Assembly: GCF_030161375.1 (NCBI RefSeq)
Contig: NZ_BSSQ01000004.1
Coordinates: 124,001 to 188,000 of the forward strand
Reading direction: 5' to 3'
DNA: 64,000 bases
Source: Paenibacillus glycanilyticus
GTDB lineage: Bacteria; Bacillota; Bacilli; Paenibacillales; Paenibacillaceae
Below, piece by piece: positions 19,059 to 26,669 of the stretch (position 1 is the first letter of the stretch; each line of letters opens with the position of its first letter). The notes below the pieces were generated by a model. That model had not been told where the DNA came from and did no database searches. It saw nothing but the letters and a program-made list of their open reading frames with translations. Position numbers and translations under genes: made by a program.

Positions 19059-19082
19059 ATTCCGATAGGGGGACTTTGTCCG

Positions 19083-20867
19083 ATGAAAAAAAGATGGAAG
19101 AACGCCGGTACAATGACATTGGTCGTTATGCTGAACGCTTTACTTGCCGCTGGCTGTACAATAAGCAACAACAGTAACGGGAGTCCAAGCGAGCAGAGCA
19201 GTGAAGCTACTAATTCGGCGCAAGAGACGCATTATAGCTTGTATGCGCCGGCTATGACGACGCCGATTAATCTCGATGGCCCAATCACGCAGGAGGTTAT
19301 GAAGCAATCCGGCGTACATTGGGATAAAGTCGAGATCGGCAACGGCGGCGATTTGTCACAGCAAATTAACCTTAAGCTTGCTGGCGGCAGTCTATCCGAT
19401 GCCATCATATTGCCGTCCGACAGTCTCGTCTGGTCGCGCCTCATAAACGAGAAGAAACTTCTTCCGCTTGATGATTATTTCAACAAACCCGATCAATATC
19501 CGAACCTGGCCAAGATCGACAAACGAATTATCGATTATTGGCGCGCAAGCGATGGTCATATTTACTTCGTGCCTTCTGCCTATGAGCCGGTTATCGATAA
19601 TCCGTCTGCCTGGCAGGGCAATGCGCAAGGCTTATGGATACAGAATACGGTTCTGGATCAGACCGGTATGACAACGGATGACTTAAAGACGGTTGACGGC
19701 TTCGAGAAATATTTGAACGCGGTAAAAGACTTGAAGGATGACCAAGGCCGCAAGCTGATCCCGCTCTCTCTCGGCGGTGAGAACTTCGCCGGATTGGAAA
19801 TCGTCATGTCGATGTTTGGCGTTAGAAGCACGGATAACGGTTACAACGAGCAGCCGGACGGTACGGTTATACCGGATTATAAGCTTCCGGGCTTCAAGCA
19901 AGCTTTTCAATGGCTGAATCATCTTAACCAGGAAGGACTCATTGACCCGGAGACTTCCTTCCAGAAGAAGGATCTATTCAAGGAGAAAGTGAATAATCTG
20001 CGCTTTGGAGCCATGCTGTTTGGCGGATGGGATAACCCGAACGTGACAACGCTGAAGAACAAAGGTATTGCCGAAGCGATCACCTATAACGAGCTGAAGA
20101 AGCAAGGCTTCCCGGACGGCTGGTTCTATCCGGTAGCCCTCCCAACGAATCCGGATGTCAAATTGGCTCAATATGCGAATTATAATCCGTTCGGAACGAA
20201 CGGAACGGGACTCAGCACGGCAATTAAAGATCCTGACCGGCTGATGAAGGGGCTTGATTGGATGCAGACCAATGAAGCGTTTGTTCTCATGGAGTATGGT
20301 CCTGAAAGCATGGGAGCGTACAAGCTGGAGGATGGCGCGGCCGTTGAGAATTATGAAGTATTCCGAGGTCCTAAATACTGGGGCGGAGACAACGGCGGAA
20401 TGGCGAGCGTTACGCAATATGGCTTCTGGTGGTGGAAGAACTTGGCTAGCGTAGGCAGTTCGCATATTAAGACGATGGAATCGCCATGGCCAGCCTACAA
20501 CGCGATGCTCTACCAGGCGGAAGAAATCAACCATAAGCAGGGGACATTCGGATTGACGCCAAAGGCAGCCCGCATTAAGCCGACCATCGGCGGAACGGTT
20601 GAAAAGTACGGTCCCGTTCAGGGCGATATTCGTTTGAAATATTACGCAAAAATGCTGCTGGCAAAGAGCGATAAAGAGTTCGAAACCGCTTATAGCCAAT
20701 TCCTTGATGAAATGAAGGTTCGTGGCCACGATGAGGAGACGATCGCCGAGTTCAACAAGGCTTATCAGGCTTACAGCGATACGCCGGCAGGCAAAATTAC
20801 CGTAGACATCAAGAAGACTCTTCCTCGCAATGTCTACAGTGACGAACCGGCTATTATTGGGGAATAA
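19083..20867 (+). CDS. Sugar-binding lipoprotein of second ABC importer
   Basis: A 594-residue lipoprotein with signal peptide and lipobox (LLAAGC, Cys25), a Ser/Asn-rich linker and a LipO-like solute-binding fold. It is longer than the first importer's binding protein and only distantly similar. Aromatic-rich stretches (GFWWWKNLASV near residue 450) are the kind of surface that stacks against sugars. It lies 24 bases after the YtcP-type permease. The hydrolase gene 17 bases downstream probably acts on the imported compound. Confidence 0.92.
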   Translation: MKKRWKNAGTMTLVVMLNALLAAGCTISNNSNGSPSEQSSEATNSAQETHYSLYAPAMTTPINLDGPITQEVMKQSGVHWDKVEIGNGGDLSQQINLKLAGGSLSDAIILPSDSLVWSRLINEKKLLPLDDYFNKPDQYPNLAKIDKRIIDYWRASDGHIYFVPSAYEPVIDNPSAWQGNAQGLWIQNTVLDQTGMTTDDLKTVDGFEKYLNAVKDLKDDQGRKLIPLSLGGENFAGLEIVMSMFGVRSTDNGYNEQPDGTVIPDYKLPGFKQAFQWLNHLNQEGLIDPETSFQKKDLFKEKVNNLRFGAMLFGGWDNPNVTTLKNKGIAEAITYNELKKQGFPDGWFYPVALPTNPDVKLAQYANYNPFGTNGTGLSTAIKDPDRLMKGLDWMQTNEAFVLMEYGPESMGAYKLEDGAAVENYEVFRGPKYWGGDNGGMASVTQYGFWWWKNLASVGSSHIKTMESPWPAYNAMLYQAEEINHKQGTFGLTPKAARIKPTIGGTVEKYGPVQGDIRLKYYAKMLLAKSDKEFETAYSQFLDEMKVRGHDEETIAEFNKAYQAYSDTPAGKITVDIKKTLPRNVYSDEPAIIGE

Positions 20868-20884
20868 CGATTGGAGCGTGATTT

Positions 20885-22450
20885 TTGACCATGAAACCGC
20901 ATAATCAAGTTAATATTATTAACTTCATTCGAGGCGTGGAGCCAAGAGATCCCATCGACCTGATTGAGCCGGTGAGAGAGCAGCTGGCGCTTGTGCAGAA
21001 GCACGGGCTGCCGGCGACCTGGCTGCTTCAATATGATGCTTTAATAAATCCTGATTTTACGAGCTTGCTTCTTCAGAGCGCAGATGAATCGCAGGAAATC
21101 GGCGTATGGCTCGAGGTCGTGCAACCGCTGGCGGAAAAAGCCGGCATTCCGTGGAGAGGCCGCTTCCCTTGGGATTGGCATGCGCATATCGCCTTTACGG
21201 TTGGTTATACGCCGAACGAACGGGAGAGGATTGCCGATGTACTAATGGAAGATTTCAAATCCGTGTTCGGCTATTATCCGAAATCGGTTGGCTCCTGGTT
21301 TCTCGACGCGCATGTGCTGGGGTATTTATCCGATAAATACGGCATTCAAGCTTCCTGCAATTGCAAGGACCAGTGGGGGACGGACGGCTATACGCTTTGG
21401 GGAGGCTATTATAATCAGGCTTATTATCCTAGCCGCCTGAACGGCTTTATGCCGGCGCAGACGAAGGAGCTCCAAATTCCGGTACCCGTGTTCCGCATGC
21501 TGGGCAGTGATCCGATCTACCAATATGATGCCCGGCTTGGCGGTAACGGCCAGAGCGTCATTACGCTAGAGCCCGTCTATTCGGGAGCAGAAGGCGGAGG
21601 CGGCATACCCAATTGGGTCCGGTGGTTCCTCGATGTTAATTTCCGTGAGGAACAAGTAGCCTTCGGGTACACGCAGGTAGGCCAGGAAAATTCCTTCGGG
21701 TGGGACCTGATGAAGGACGGTCTTGTGGATCAAGTGGAGCAGCTGGCCAAACGTCAGGCGGCAGGAGAGCTGCAAGTCGAGACGCTAGCTGACTCCGCCC
21801 GCTGGTTTAAGGAGCAGTATCCCCTCACGCCGGCTTCCTCGATAGCAGCGCTTACGGATTGGAGAGAGGAGGGGCGTCAATCGGTCTGGTTTTATAATCG
21901 CTTTTATCGATTCAATCTGCTCAATAATGACGGCGAGCTATGGATCCGCGACATTCATTTGTTTGACGAGCGATATAAGGAGCGGTATTTGACCGAAACC
22001 TGTCCTAATAAGTTCAGCCACTACGATACGCTGCCAGTCGTGGATAGCGCCCGCTGGAGTGAAGGGGATAAGCCGGCAGGTTTGCGGCCCGTCTTCTATG
22101 ATCAGGAAGGCCGGGTGCATCCTGTGACGGTACAGTCGGTCGAAACCGATGAATCGGTAGAAGGCGAGCTTGCTATTCTGATAAGCGCGGATGGAGGGGA
22201 GACGATCCGAATCCGCTGCTCGGAGCAGAATATTTGCTTTACTGCCAGCAGTTCCGCGTGGGGACTTGAGCTATTATGGAGTGATTCATCGGAGCTGCCG
22301 AAGATGCTGCTTCGCAACGATGAAATCCAATTTGCATTTCATGATCACGATTATCGGGTTCAAGTTATAGGTGCAGAGTCACCGGTATTCCTGCCGGACG
22401 CAGGTATCTCTTGCCGGGCGATGGGACGCGATATTATTTTGCAATTCTAG
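20885..22450 (+). CDS. Uncharacterised alpha/beta-barrel hydrolase-like protein
   Basis: A 521-residue cytoplasmic protein (no signal peptide). The N-terminal 280 residues have the look of a polysaccharide-deacetylase or GH57-like barrel: NIINFIRGVEPRD, LPATWLLQYDALI, GVWLEVVQPLAEKAGI, WDWHAHIAFTVGYTPNER, and KSVGSWFLDAHVLGYLSDKYGI. The C-terminal 200 residues are beta-rich. The TTG at 20885 lies 6 bases from GGAG; an ATG at 20891 is the alternative. It is co-transcribed with the importer and is probably the enzyme for its substrate. I do not recognise the exact family, and catalytic residues cannot be assigned. Confidence 0.55.
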   Translation: MTMKPHNQVNIINFIRGVEPRDPIDLIEPVREQLALVQKHGLPATWLLQYDALINPDFTSLLLQSADESQEIGVWLEVVQPLAEKAGIPWRGRFPWDWHAHIAFTVGYTPNERERIADVLMEDFKSVFGYYPKSVGSWFLDAHVLGYLSDKYGIQASCNCKDQWGTDGYTLWGGYYNQAYYPSRLNGFMPAQTKELQIPVPVFRMLGSDPIYQYDARLGGNGQSVITLEPVYSGAEGGGGIPNWVRWFLDVNFREEQVAFGYTQVGQENSFGWDLMKDGLVDQVEQLAKRQAAGELQVETLADSARWFKEQYPLTPASSIAALTDWREEGRQSVWFYNRFYRFNLLNNDGELWIRDIHLFDERYKERYLTETCPNKFSHYDTLPVVDSARWSEGDKPAGLRPVFYDQEGRVHPVTVQSVETDESVEGELAILISADGGETIRIRCSEQNICFTASSSAWGLELLWSDSSELPKMLLRNDEIQFAFHDHDYRVQVIGAESPVFLPDAGISCRAMGRDIILQF

Positions 22451-22463
22451 CATTTCCAAATGG

Positions 22464-22508
22464 AAGGGGTATCCCATAAGTCATGTAAATGACGATGGGA
22501 CACCCCTT
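22464..22508 (+). terminator. Hairpin terminator at end of second importer operon
   Basis: A 13-bp stem with one mismatch (AAGGGGTATCCCAT with ATGGGACACCCCTT) around an inner TCAT/ATGA stem, followed by TTGTTTATATTTG. The inner part also belongs to the repeat shared with 11396-11910. Confidence 0.7.
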
Positions 22509-22830
22509 TGTTTATATTTGGGTTAAACAGTAGCTTACGCATTAAATGTTCTTCCGATCGCCATTGCTCAGGGATTCCTTTGAATCAATGAGGTATGGTT
22601 GGCATCCCTTCACAAAAGCGAACGCTTCAAAGCTTTCTGAAAGAAAGCTACTTCGTAAGCATGTGCTTTGCTTCTCCAGAATCATTTAATGCTCCTTCTA
22701 CCCTTAACCTGGTCATAAAATGCTCAAACCAAAAGAAGCCGACCCTTGTTAAAAGGGATAGTTAACATCCGGTCTGGTGGCTTTCGCTTGCCCATAATTT
22801 GCTTCGAGCAAACCTCTTTTGAGACGCTGC
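22481..22830 (+). mobile_element. Degenerate transposase-like remnant, copy B
   Basis: Shares ordered blocks with the reverse complement of 11396-11910 but is about 165 bases shorter, having lost the segment between CCCTTGTTAAA and GTGGCTTTCG and the middle of the C-terminal coding part. The conserved C-terminal trace reads VWWLSLAHNLL. All frames are interrupted, so it is dead. It fills the gap between the hydrolase gene and the Gfo/Idh/MocA gene. No terminal repeats recognised. Confidence 0.55.
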
Positions 22831-22863
22831 GACAATAAGTAAAGCATTGCATTTGGATGCAGC

Positions 22864-23925
22864 CTAAACCGTTTCGCCTTGAATCACAACAGGTTGTCCG
22901 GATGCGACCGCTTCGTCGATCGCAATGGAGAGGCGAACATCAATCAAAGCATCGGAGAGGGAGTAGAAACTAATGCCTTCCCGCACGTAATCCGACATAC
23001 GCGACATGCTTTGCGCCATTGCAATCTCTTCATCCGAGAGAGAGGCCGGATAATACGGATTGCGGAATAGACTTGTCGAACCTGTCCGCAGCTCACGGAG
23101 CGAAAGCGGAGCCAAACTTCCTTCCATGCCATCTTGCACTCTTCGGATCGTATCCGTAACGAACTCTCCGCTGCCAAGGCTATAGGTAATTTCGTTATCC
23201 CGGATTTCTCCATGAGAGCCGCGAATTAATATCCGGTTATGCCGGATCGGGGAGAAATATTGGGAGCGGGCAAAGTCGAGAACGGCGCTTTTTCCATCAG
23301 GGAAAGTAAGGATCGCAATATCATGAATCTCGGTCTCGAGCTTGTCCTCTACGGCACGGCCGCGGTTCGGCACTTCCAGAATAGGAAGCTCAAACTGTCG
23401 GGCGGTAATCTCGCATGCCGCGCTTGAAACCGACAGCCATTGCCGAATCAAGCCGATCCCATGAATGCCATGCCCGGCGGATACTTGCACGTGCTTCACT
23501 TCGCCAAGCACACCGGAACGGATAAGGGCGGTCCGAGCCGCATGATGCGGCTGCAGCGGATATTGCTCGGCAATTTGGACCGAGGCGCCGCGGGCAGCCA
23601 GGTCAGATACTCGCTTAATCCCTTCCTCGTCAAAGGCTGGCGGCGTTTCGGCCAATACGGGAATGTGCAAGGAGACCAGCTCTTCGAGCAGCTCGGGAAC
23701 GGCGTTTTTGGATACGGCAGCAATCACATAATCGCAATGCGGCGCCAGCTCGGCAGCCGAACTATACAGTTTCAAGCCCCATTTAGCGGCGGCTTTCTCA
23801 TATTTGGAAATATCTCTTACGACAATACCAACGGCTTCAAATAAGTGCGGGAGTTGCTTGGCGATCCGAAGATAGGCTTCAGCCCGCCATCCAAATCCAA
23901 TCAATCCGAAACGAACCGGTTGCAT
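22864..23925 (-). CDS. Gfo/Idh/MocA-family oxidoreductase (atypical active site)
   Basis: A 353-residue protein with an N-terminal NAD(P)-binding Rossmann domain (VRFGLIGFGWRAEAYLRIAKQ) and the C-terminal alpha/beta domain of sugar-dehydrogenase-like Gfo/Idh/MocA proteins. Where most members have an EKP motif with the catalytic Lys, this one reads VLAETPPAF, and a second region reads EQYPLQPHHAAR. Redox activity may be altered or the protein may belong to a subgroup with different chemistry. The start follows AGGAGG by 8 bases. It reads leftward, downstream of the AraC sensor gene, with a repeat-bearing gap between them. Confidence 0.85.
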   Translation of the reverse strand: MQPVRFGLIGFGWRAEAYLRIAKQLPHLFEAVGIVVRDISKYEKAAAKWGLKLYSSAAELAPHCDYVIAAVSKNAVPELLEELVSLHIPVLAETPPAFDEEGIKRVSDLAARGASVQIAEQYPLQPHHAARTALIRSGVLGEVKHVQVSAGHGIHGIGLIRQWLSVSSAACEITARQFELPILEVPNRGRAVEDKLETEIHDIAILTFPDGKSAVLDFARSQYFSPIRHNRILIRGSHGEIRDNEITYSLGSGEFVTDTIRRVQDGMEGSLAPLSLRELRTGSTSLFRNPYYPASLSDEEIAMAQSMSRMSDYVREGISFYSLSDALIDVRLSIAIDEAVASGQPVVIQGETV

Positions 23926-23941
23926 GAACAGTTCCTCCTAA

Positions 23942-24046
23942 AATGAATTACCACCTACAAAAAGGCAAGGGTTCAGCCGTTTGTGGTGATTCATGCTTCG
24001 TAAGCATTAACTTAATGAATTACCACCAACAAAAGGCAAGGGTTCA
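23942..24046. repeat. 72-bp-spaced direct repeat in leader of Gfo/Idh/MocA gene
   Basis: Two copies of a 33-34-base sequence beginning AATGAATTACCACC and ending GGCAAGGGTTCA lie at 23942-23975 and 24014-24046. Between them TTTGTGGTGATTCAT (about 23980-23994) is a partial inverted copy able to pair with the start of either repeat, and ATGCTTCGTAAGCAT (about 23992-24006) is itself palindromic. They occupy most of the 130-base gap between two minus-strand genes, so they may be an operator array, an RNA structure or a small repeat family. Confidence 0.7.
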
Positions 24047-24055
24047 TAAAGCATA

Positions 24056-26362
24056 TCAAATGTGATCGTGGGAGAGCAACTTCTCGGCGGCTTGCTGCTG
24101 CCGGTATTGCCCCGGCGTAAGTCCCGTGCGGGACTTAAAGATTTTATTGAAATAGCTGACGTTCGCATAACCAATCTCATGGCAAATTTCCTCGATGGTT
24201 ACATTGACTTGACCAAGCATCTCCATCGCTTTTTTCATGCGTAGCTGGATGAAATAATCATTAATGGTCATCCCCGTCGACTCTTTGAAGATACGGCTTA
24301 GATAAGAAGTACTGCGTTCTACGTATTCGGCAACGGTGTCCACCGAAATATTGTTATTAAAGTTCGCGTCCATGTATCCGATCGCCAGCTGCAACGTGAC
24401 ATCCGTCATTTTGGAACGTTTGTCACGGTGGTAATCGGTAATTTTATCGCACATCTCCATTAAACCTTGTTCCATATCTTTGAGCGTCTCTGCGCGGGCT
24501 AACAGATCGGCGTAGGCGGACCTGCTGCCGAACACGGAAGCCACATCGCCACGGGACTGGACAAGCGTCTTGACAATCTCTCCGCTAAGCTGGAAGAAGA
24601 GCTGCTGAATATTGGCTTTGCTGAGCTTCTTGTCAATGGCGGCCTTGGTAATCTCGCGTATGGTCTGGAAACATTCCTCTTTATCCGTCTGAAGTAGCGC
24701 CTGCTGCAGCTTGGCTTCCAGGTCATACGGATAGTAATAAGCTTCCTCTTCCTCCGATTTCCAATCGCTCAAGATGGAATAAGACAGTACTTCGCCTTTG
24801 CCGATGTAAATTTTCAGGTTCAACACGGCAATCGTCTCTTCATAGGCCAGTCGCACCGCTTGTTCCCCGGAACAGATTCGGCTGACCGCAATCGTAACCG
24901 TAAGCCCGTATTGGGTCAACATATGCTGCTTGAGGTTTCGGGCATAATCGAGCGGGAACTCTTCGGATTCCGAGGGAACGGCCAAGAGGATCACCGTTCT
25001 CTTATCGTCCTTGGCAAACACCTCTCCGTCGATATCCGCTCCAAGCTCATCCATAAAGCCATAACGAAGCAAATGAAAATGGAAGACATCGTCTTTAACC
25101 GGATAGGGCTCCTCGAGTTCAAGGGTTAACAGGGCAAACCGGCTGAAATCAATCCGGAGTCCAAGCAGCTCCGCGGCTTGACCGTTTCCGCCGCCGCCTT
25201 GGATAAGATCGTTCAAATATTTCTCTTTAATAGCCGTTCGGTTATCGGTAAGGAGGGAGTCAACCTGCCTTTTCTCCGTGGCGAGCGTCTCCCAGCTGCG
25301 GATCATCTGATCGAACCGCTGGCGGATGAACCCGGCTTCGTCACTGGCCGCAAGCAGCTTGGCTGCGCCTTCCCGCTGATCGCCGGCGTTATTCTCGATA
25401 TAAGAGATGACGCTATGCAGCGGCCGGTACAATCTTCGGGATACGAAAAAGGAGATCGCGATCGCAGCGGTCAAATAAACAGCCGCCACGGCAATGACAA
25501 TCGTCTTGATACGGCTCATCCCTTGAAGAAGAGCGGACTTCTCCGTCACGTCAATAAACTTCCATCCGGTTAACTCGGAGGTCGTGTAGGAGATAATTCG
25601 GTCCGAGTCGTCGACATAAGATCCGTTAGCCGCATGAAGCTGATTTAGGTCGACAGCGTGAAGAAGACGGTCTCCGTCAGCAGAATCCGAATACAGCAAT
25701 TCGGAATTTGCGCCAAGAACGAGAGTTGTGCCTTTTTTGTTATGGTAATGGCTCAAGTAGTCGTTAAACAGAAGATCCAGCTTCAAGTTGATCACAATAG
25801 CGCCGTTCACCTGGCCGATGAGCGGCATTTTTTGAAGCAGGCTGGCCGCTTGATGGTCAGGCGCGAAGCCGTCTTTTCTTCCCGTAATCCAAAGCGAGCG
25901 GTTTGCGGATGGTTGTTTATAGAGATCCAGCCAGGATTGGTCTGCAAAAGTAGAGATCGGAGAAGTTCGAATTTCCTGGCGCGAAGTAAGGACAAGATCG
26001 AGAGGCTCGTAATACACATAGACCGAATCGATGTAGGGGCTAATTTTTTTCTGCTCGGCAACAAATCCGGTTAAGTCGATGAGCGAGCTGACGCTTAACT
26101 TGCTGCCTTTCGTCTGGTAAAGATACGACTGGGTGGAAATCATGCCCGCCGCGTTGTATTTAATGGAGGTCAATTCTTTGTGGATGAGTTCTTGCTGCTG
26201 AGTGAGGACAGATTCATTGTATGTAATCGCATTCTGAATGCTGTTATCCGCCGAGATGGAATACGTAACGGTTGCAATAAGAACTACAGTAATGACGGCA
26301 ATCGCCGTTAACGCAAGCAGTTGCTTTACAAACATGCTATTTTGCTTGATTGAGCCCGGCAT
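24056..26362 (-). CDS. Membrane-anchored AraC-family sensor-regulator (Cache domain)
   Basis: The ATG at 26362 is chosen because AGGGGGAG lies 6 bases before it; the in-frame TTG 21 bases upstream overlaps that box. The 768-residue protein has helix 1 near residues 10-32, an extracellular Cache-like region to about 285, helix 2 (IVIAVAAVYLTAAIAISFFV), a cytoplasmic middle region and a C-terminal AraC DNA-binding domain with two HTH motifs (VDTVAEYVERSTSYLSRIFK and IEEICHEIGYANVSYFNKIFK). One-component sensors of this kind bind a ligand outside and activate neighbouring transport genes. The divergent importer operon at 26670 is the likely target. Confidence 0.92.
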   Translation of the reverse strand: MPGSIKQNSMFVKQLLALTAIAVITVVLIATVTYSISADNSIQNAITYNESVLTQQQELIHKELTSIKYNAAGMISTQSYLYQTKGSKLSVSSLIDLTGFVAEQKKISPYIDSVYVYYEPLDLVLTSRQEIRTSPISTFADQSWLDLYKQPSANRSLWITGRKDGFAPDHQAASLLQKMPLIGQVNGAIVINLKLDLLFNDYLSHYHNKKGTTLVLGANSELLYSDSADGDRLLHAVDLNQLHAANGSYVDDSDRIISYTTSELTGWKFIDVTEKSALLQGMSRIKTIVIAVAAVYLTAAIAISFFVSRRLYRPLHSVISYIENNAGDQREGAAKLLAASDEAGFIRQRFDQMIRSWETLATEKRQVDSLLTDNRTAIKEKYLNDLIQGGGGNGQAAELLGLRIDFSRFALLTLELEEPYPVKDDVFHFHLLRYGFMDELGADIDGEVFAKDDKRTVILLAVPSESEEFPLDYARNLKQHMLTQYGLTVTIAVSRICSGEQAVRLAYEETIAVLNLKIYIGKGEVLSYSILSDWKSEEEEAYYYPYDLEAKLQQALLQTDKEECFQTIREITKAAIDKKLSKANIQQLFFQLSGEIVKTLVQSRGDVASVFGSRSAYADLLARAETLKDMEQGLMEMCDKITDYHRDKRSKMTDVTLQLAIGYMDANFNNNISVDTVAEYVERSTSYLSRIFKESTGMTINDYFIQLRMKKAMEMLGQVNVTIEEICHEIGYANVSYFNKIFKSRTGLTPGQYRQQQAAEKLLSHDHI

Positions 26363-26383
26363 TGCATACTCCCCCTGTCTCAA

Positions 26384-26397
26384 TGTTTGCGCTTACA
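26384..26397 (-). promoter_or_regulatory. cre (CcpA) box in leader of sensor-regulator gene
   Basis: On the minus strand TGTAAGCGCAAACA fits the cre consensus TGNAANCGNWNNCA at every position. It lies about 22 bases upstream of the start codon and downstream of the -10 at 26433, so it would act as a roadblock. Confidence 0.65.
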
Positions 26398-26432
26398 TAA
26401 TGAAGCGCCAAGCCATAGACGCTAATACGGGG

Positions 26433-26441
26433 ATTATATCA
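26433..26441 (-). promoter_or_regulatory. Extended -10 promoter for sensor-regulator
   Basis: On the minus strand TGATATAAT combines a perfect TATAAT with an upstream TG. A -35 is weak (TATCCA at 16 bases). The leader would be about 60 bases and contains the cre box. Confidence 0.5.
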
Positions 26442-26555
26442 CAGTTGGGCCTGATGGATAGCGGATGCGCGAAAAACATACAAAAAAGAGAAAAACATAA
26501 GGCCATATAAACGGCAAATAAGCGGAAAAACATAAAAGAGAATCGGAATAGAGGA

Positions 26556-26584
26556 TTGAGAACGCCGGTGGAGAAGGCTATCGT
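26556..26584 (+). promoter_or_regulatory. Candidate promoter of third importer operon
   Basis: -35 TTGAGA at 26556-26561, 17-base spacer, -10 TATCGT at 26579-26584. The weak -10 fits an activator-dependent promoter, likely driven by the divergent AraC sensor. A GCTCCC/GGGAGC hairpin lies in the leader at about 26600-26622. Confidence 0.4.
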
Positions 26585-26669
26585 AAATATTGTAACCGCT
26601 CCCATAACCCGGCCGGGAGCCAGAGCCTGGATGCGGTCCATTATACCGAATCAATAGGGGGAGATTGAA

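Noticed and set aside
19974-20729. 251-residue minus-strand open frame opposite a binding-protein gene
   Set aside because: Shadow of the lipoprotein coding sequence; no motif or start signal.
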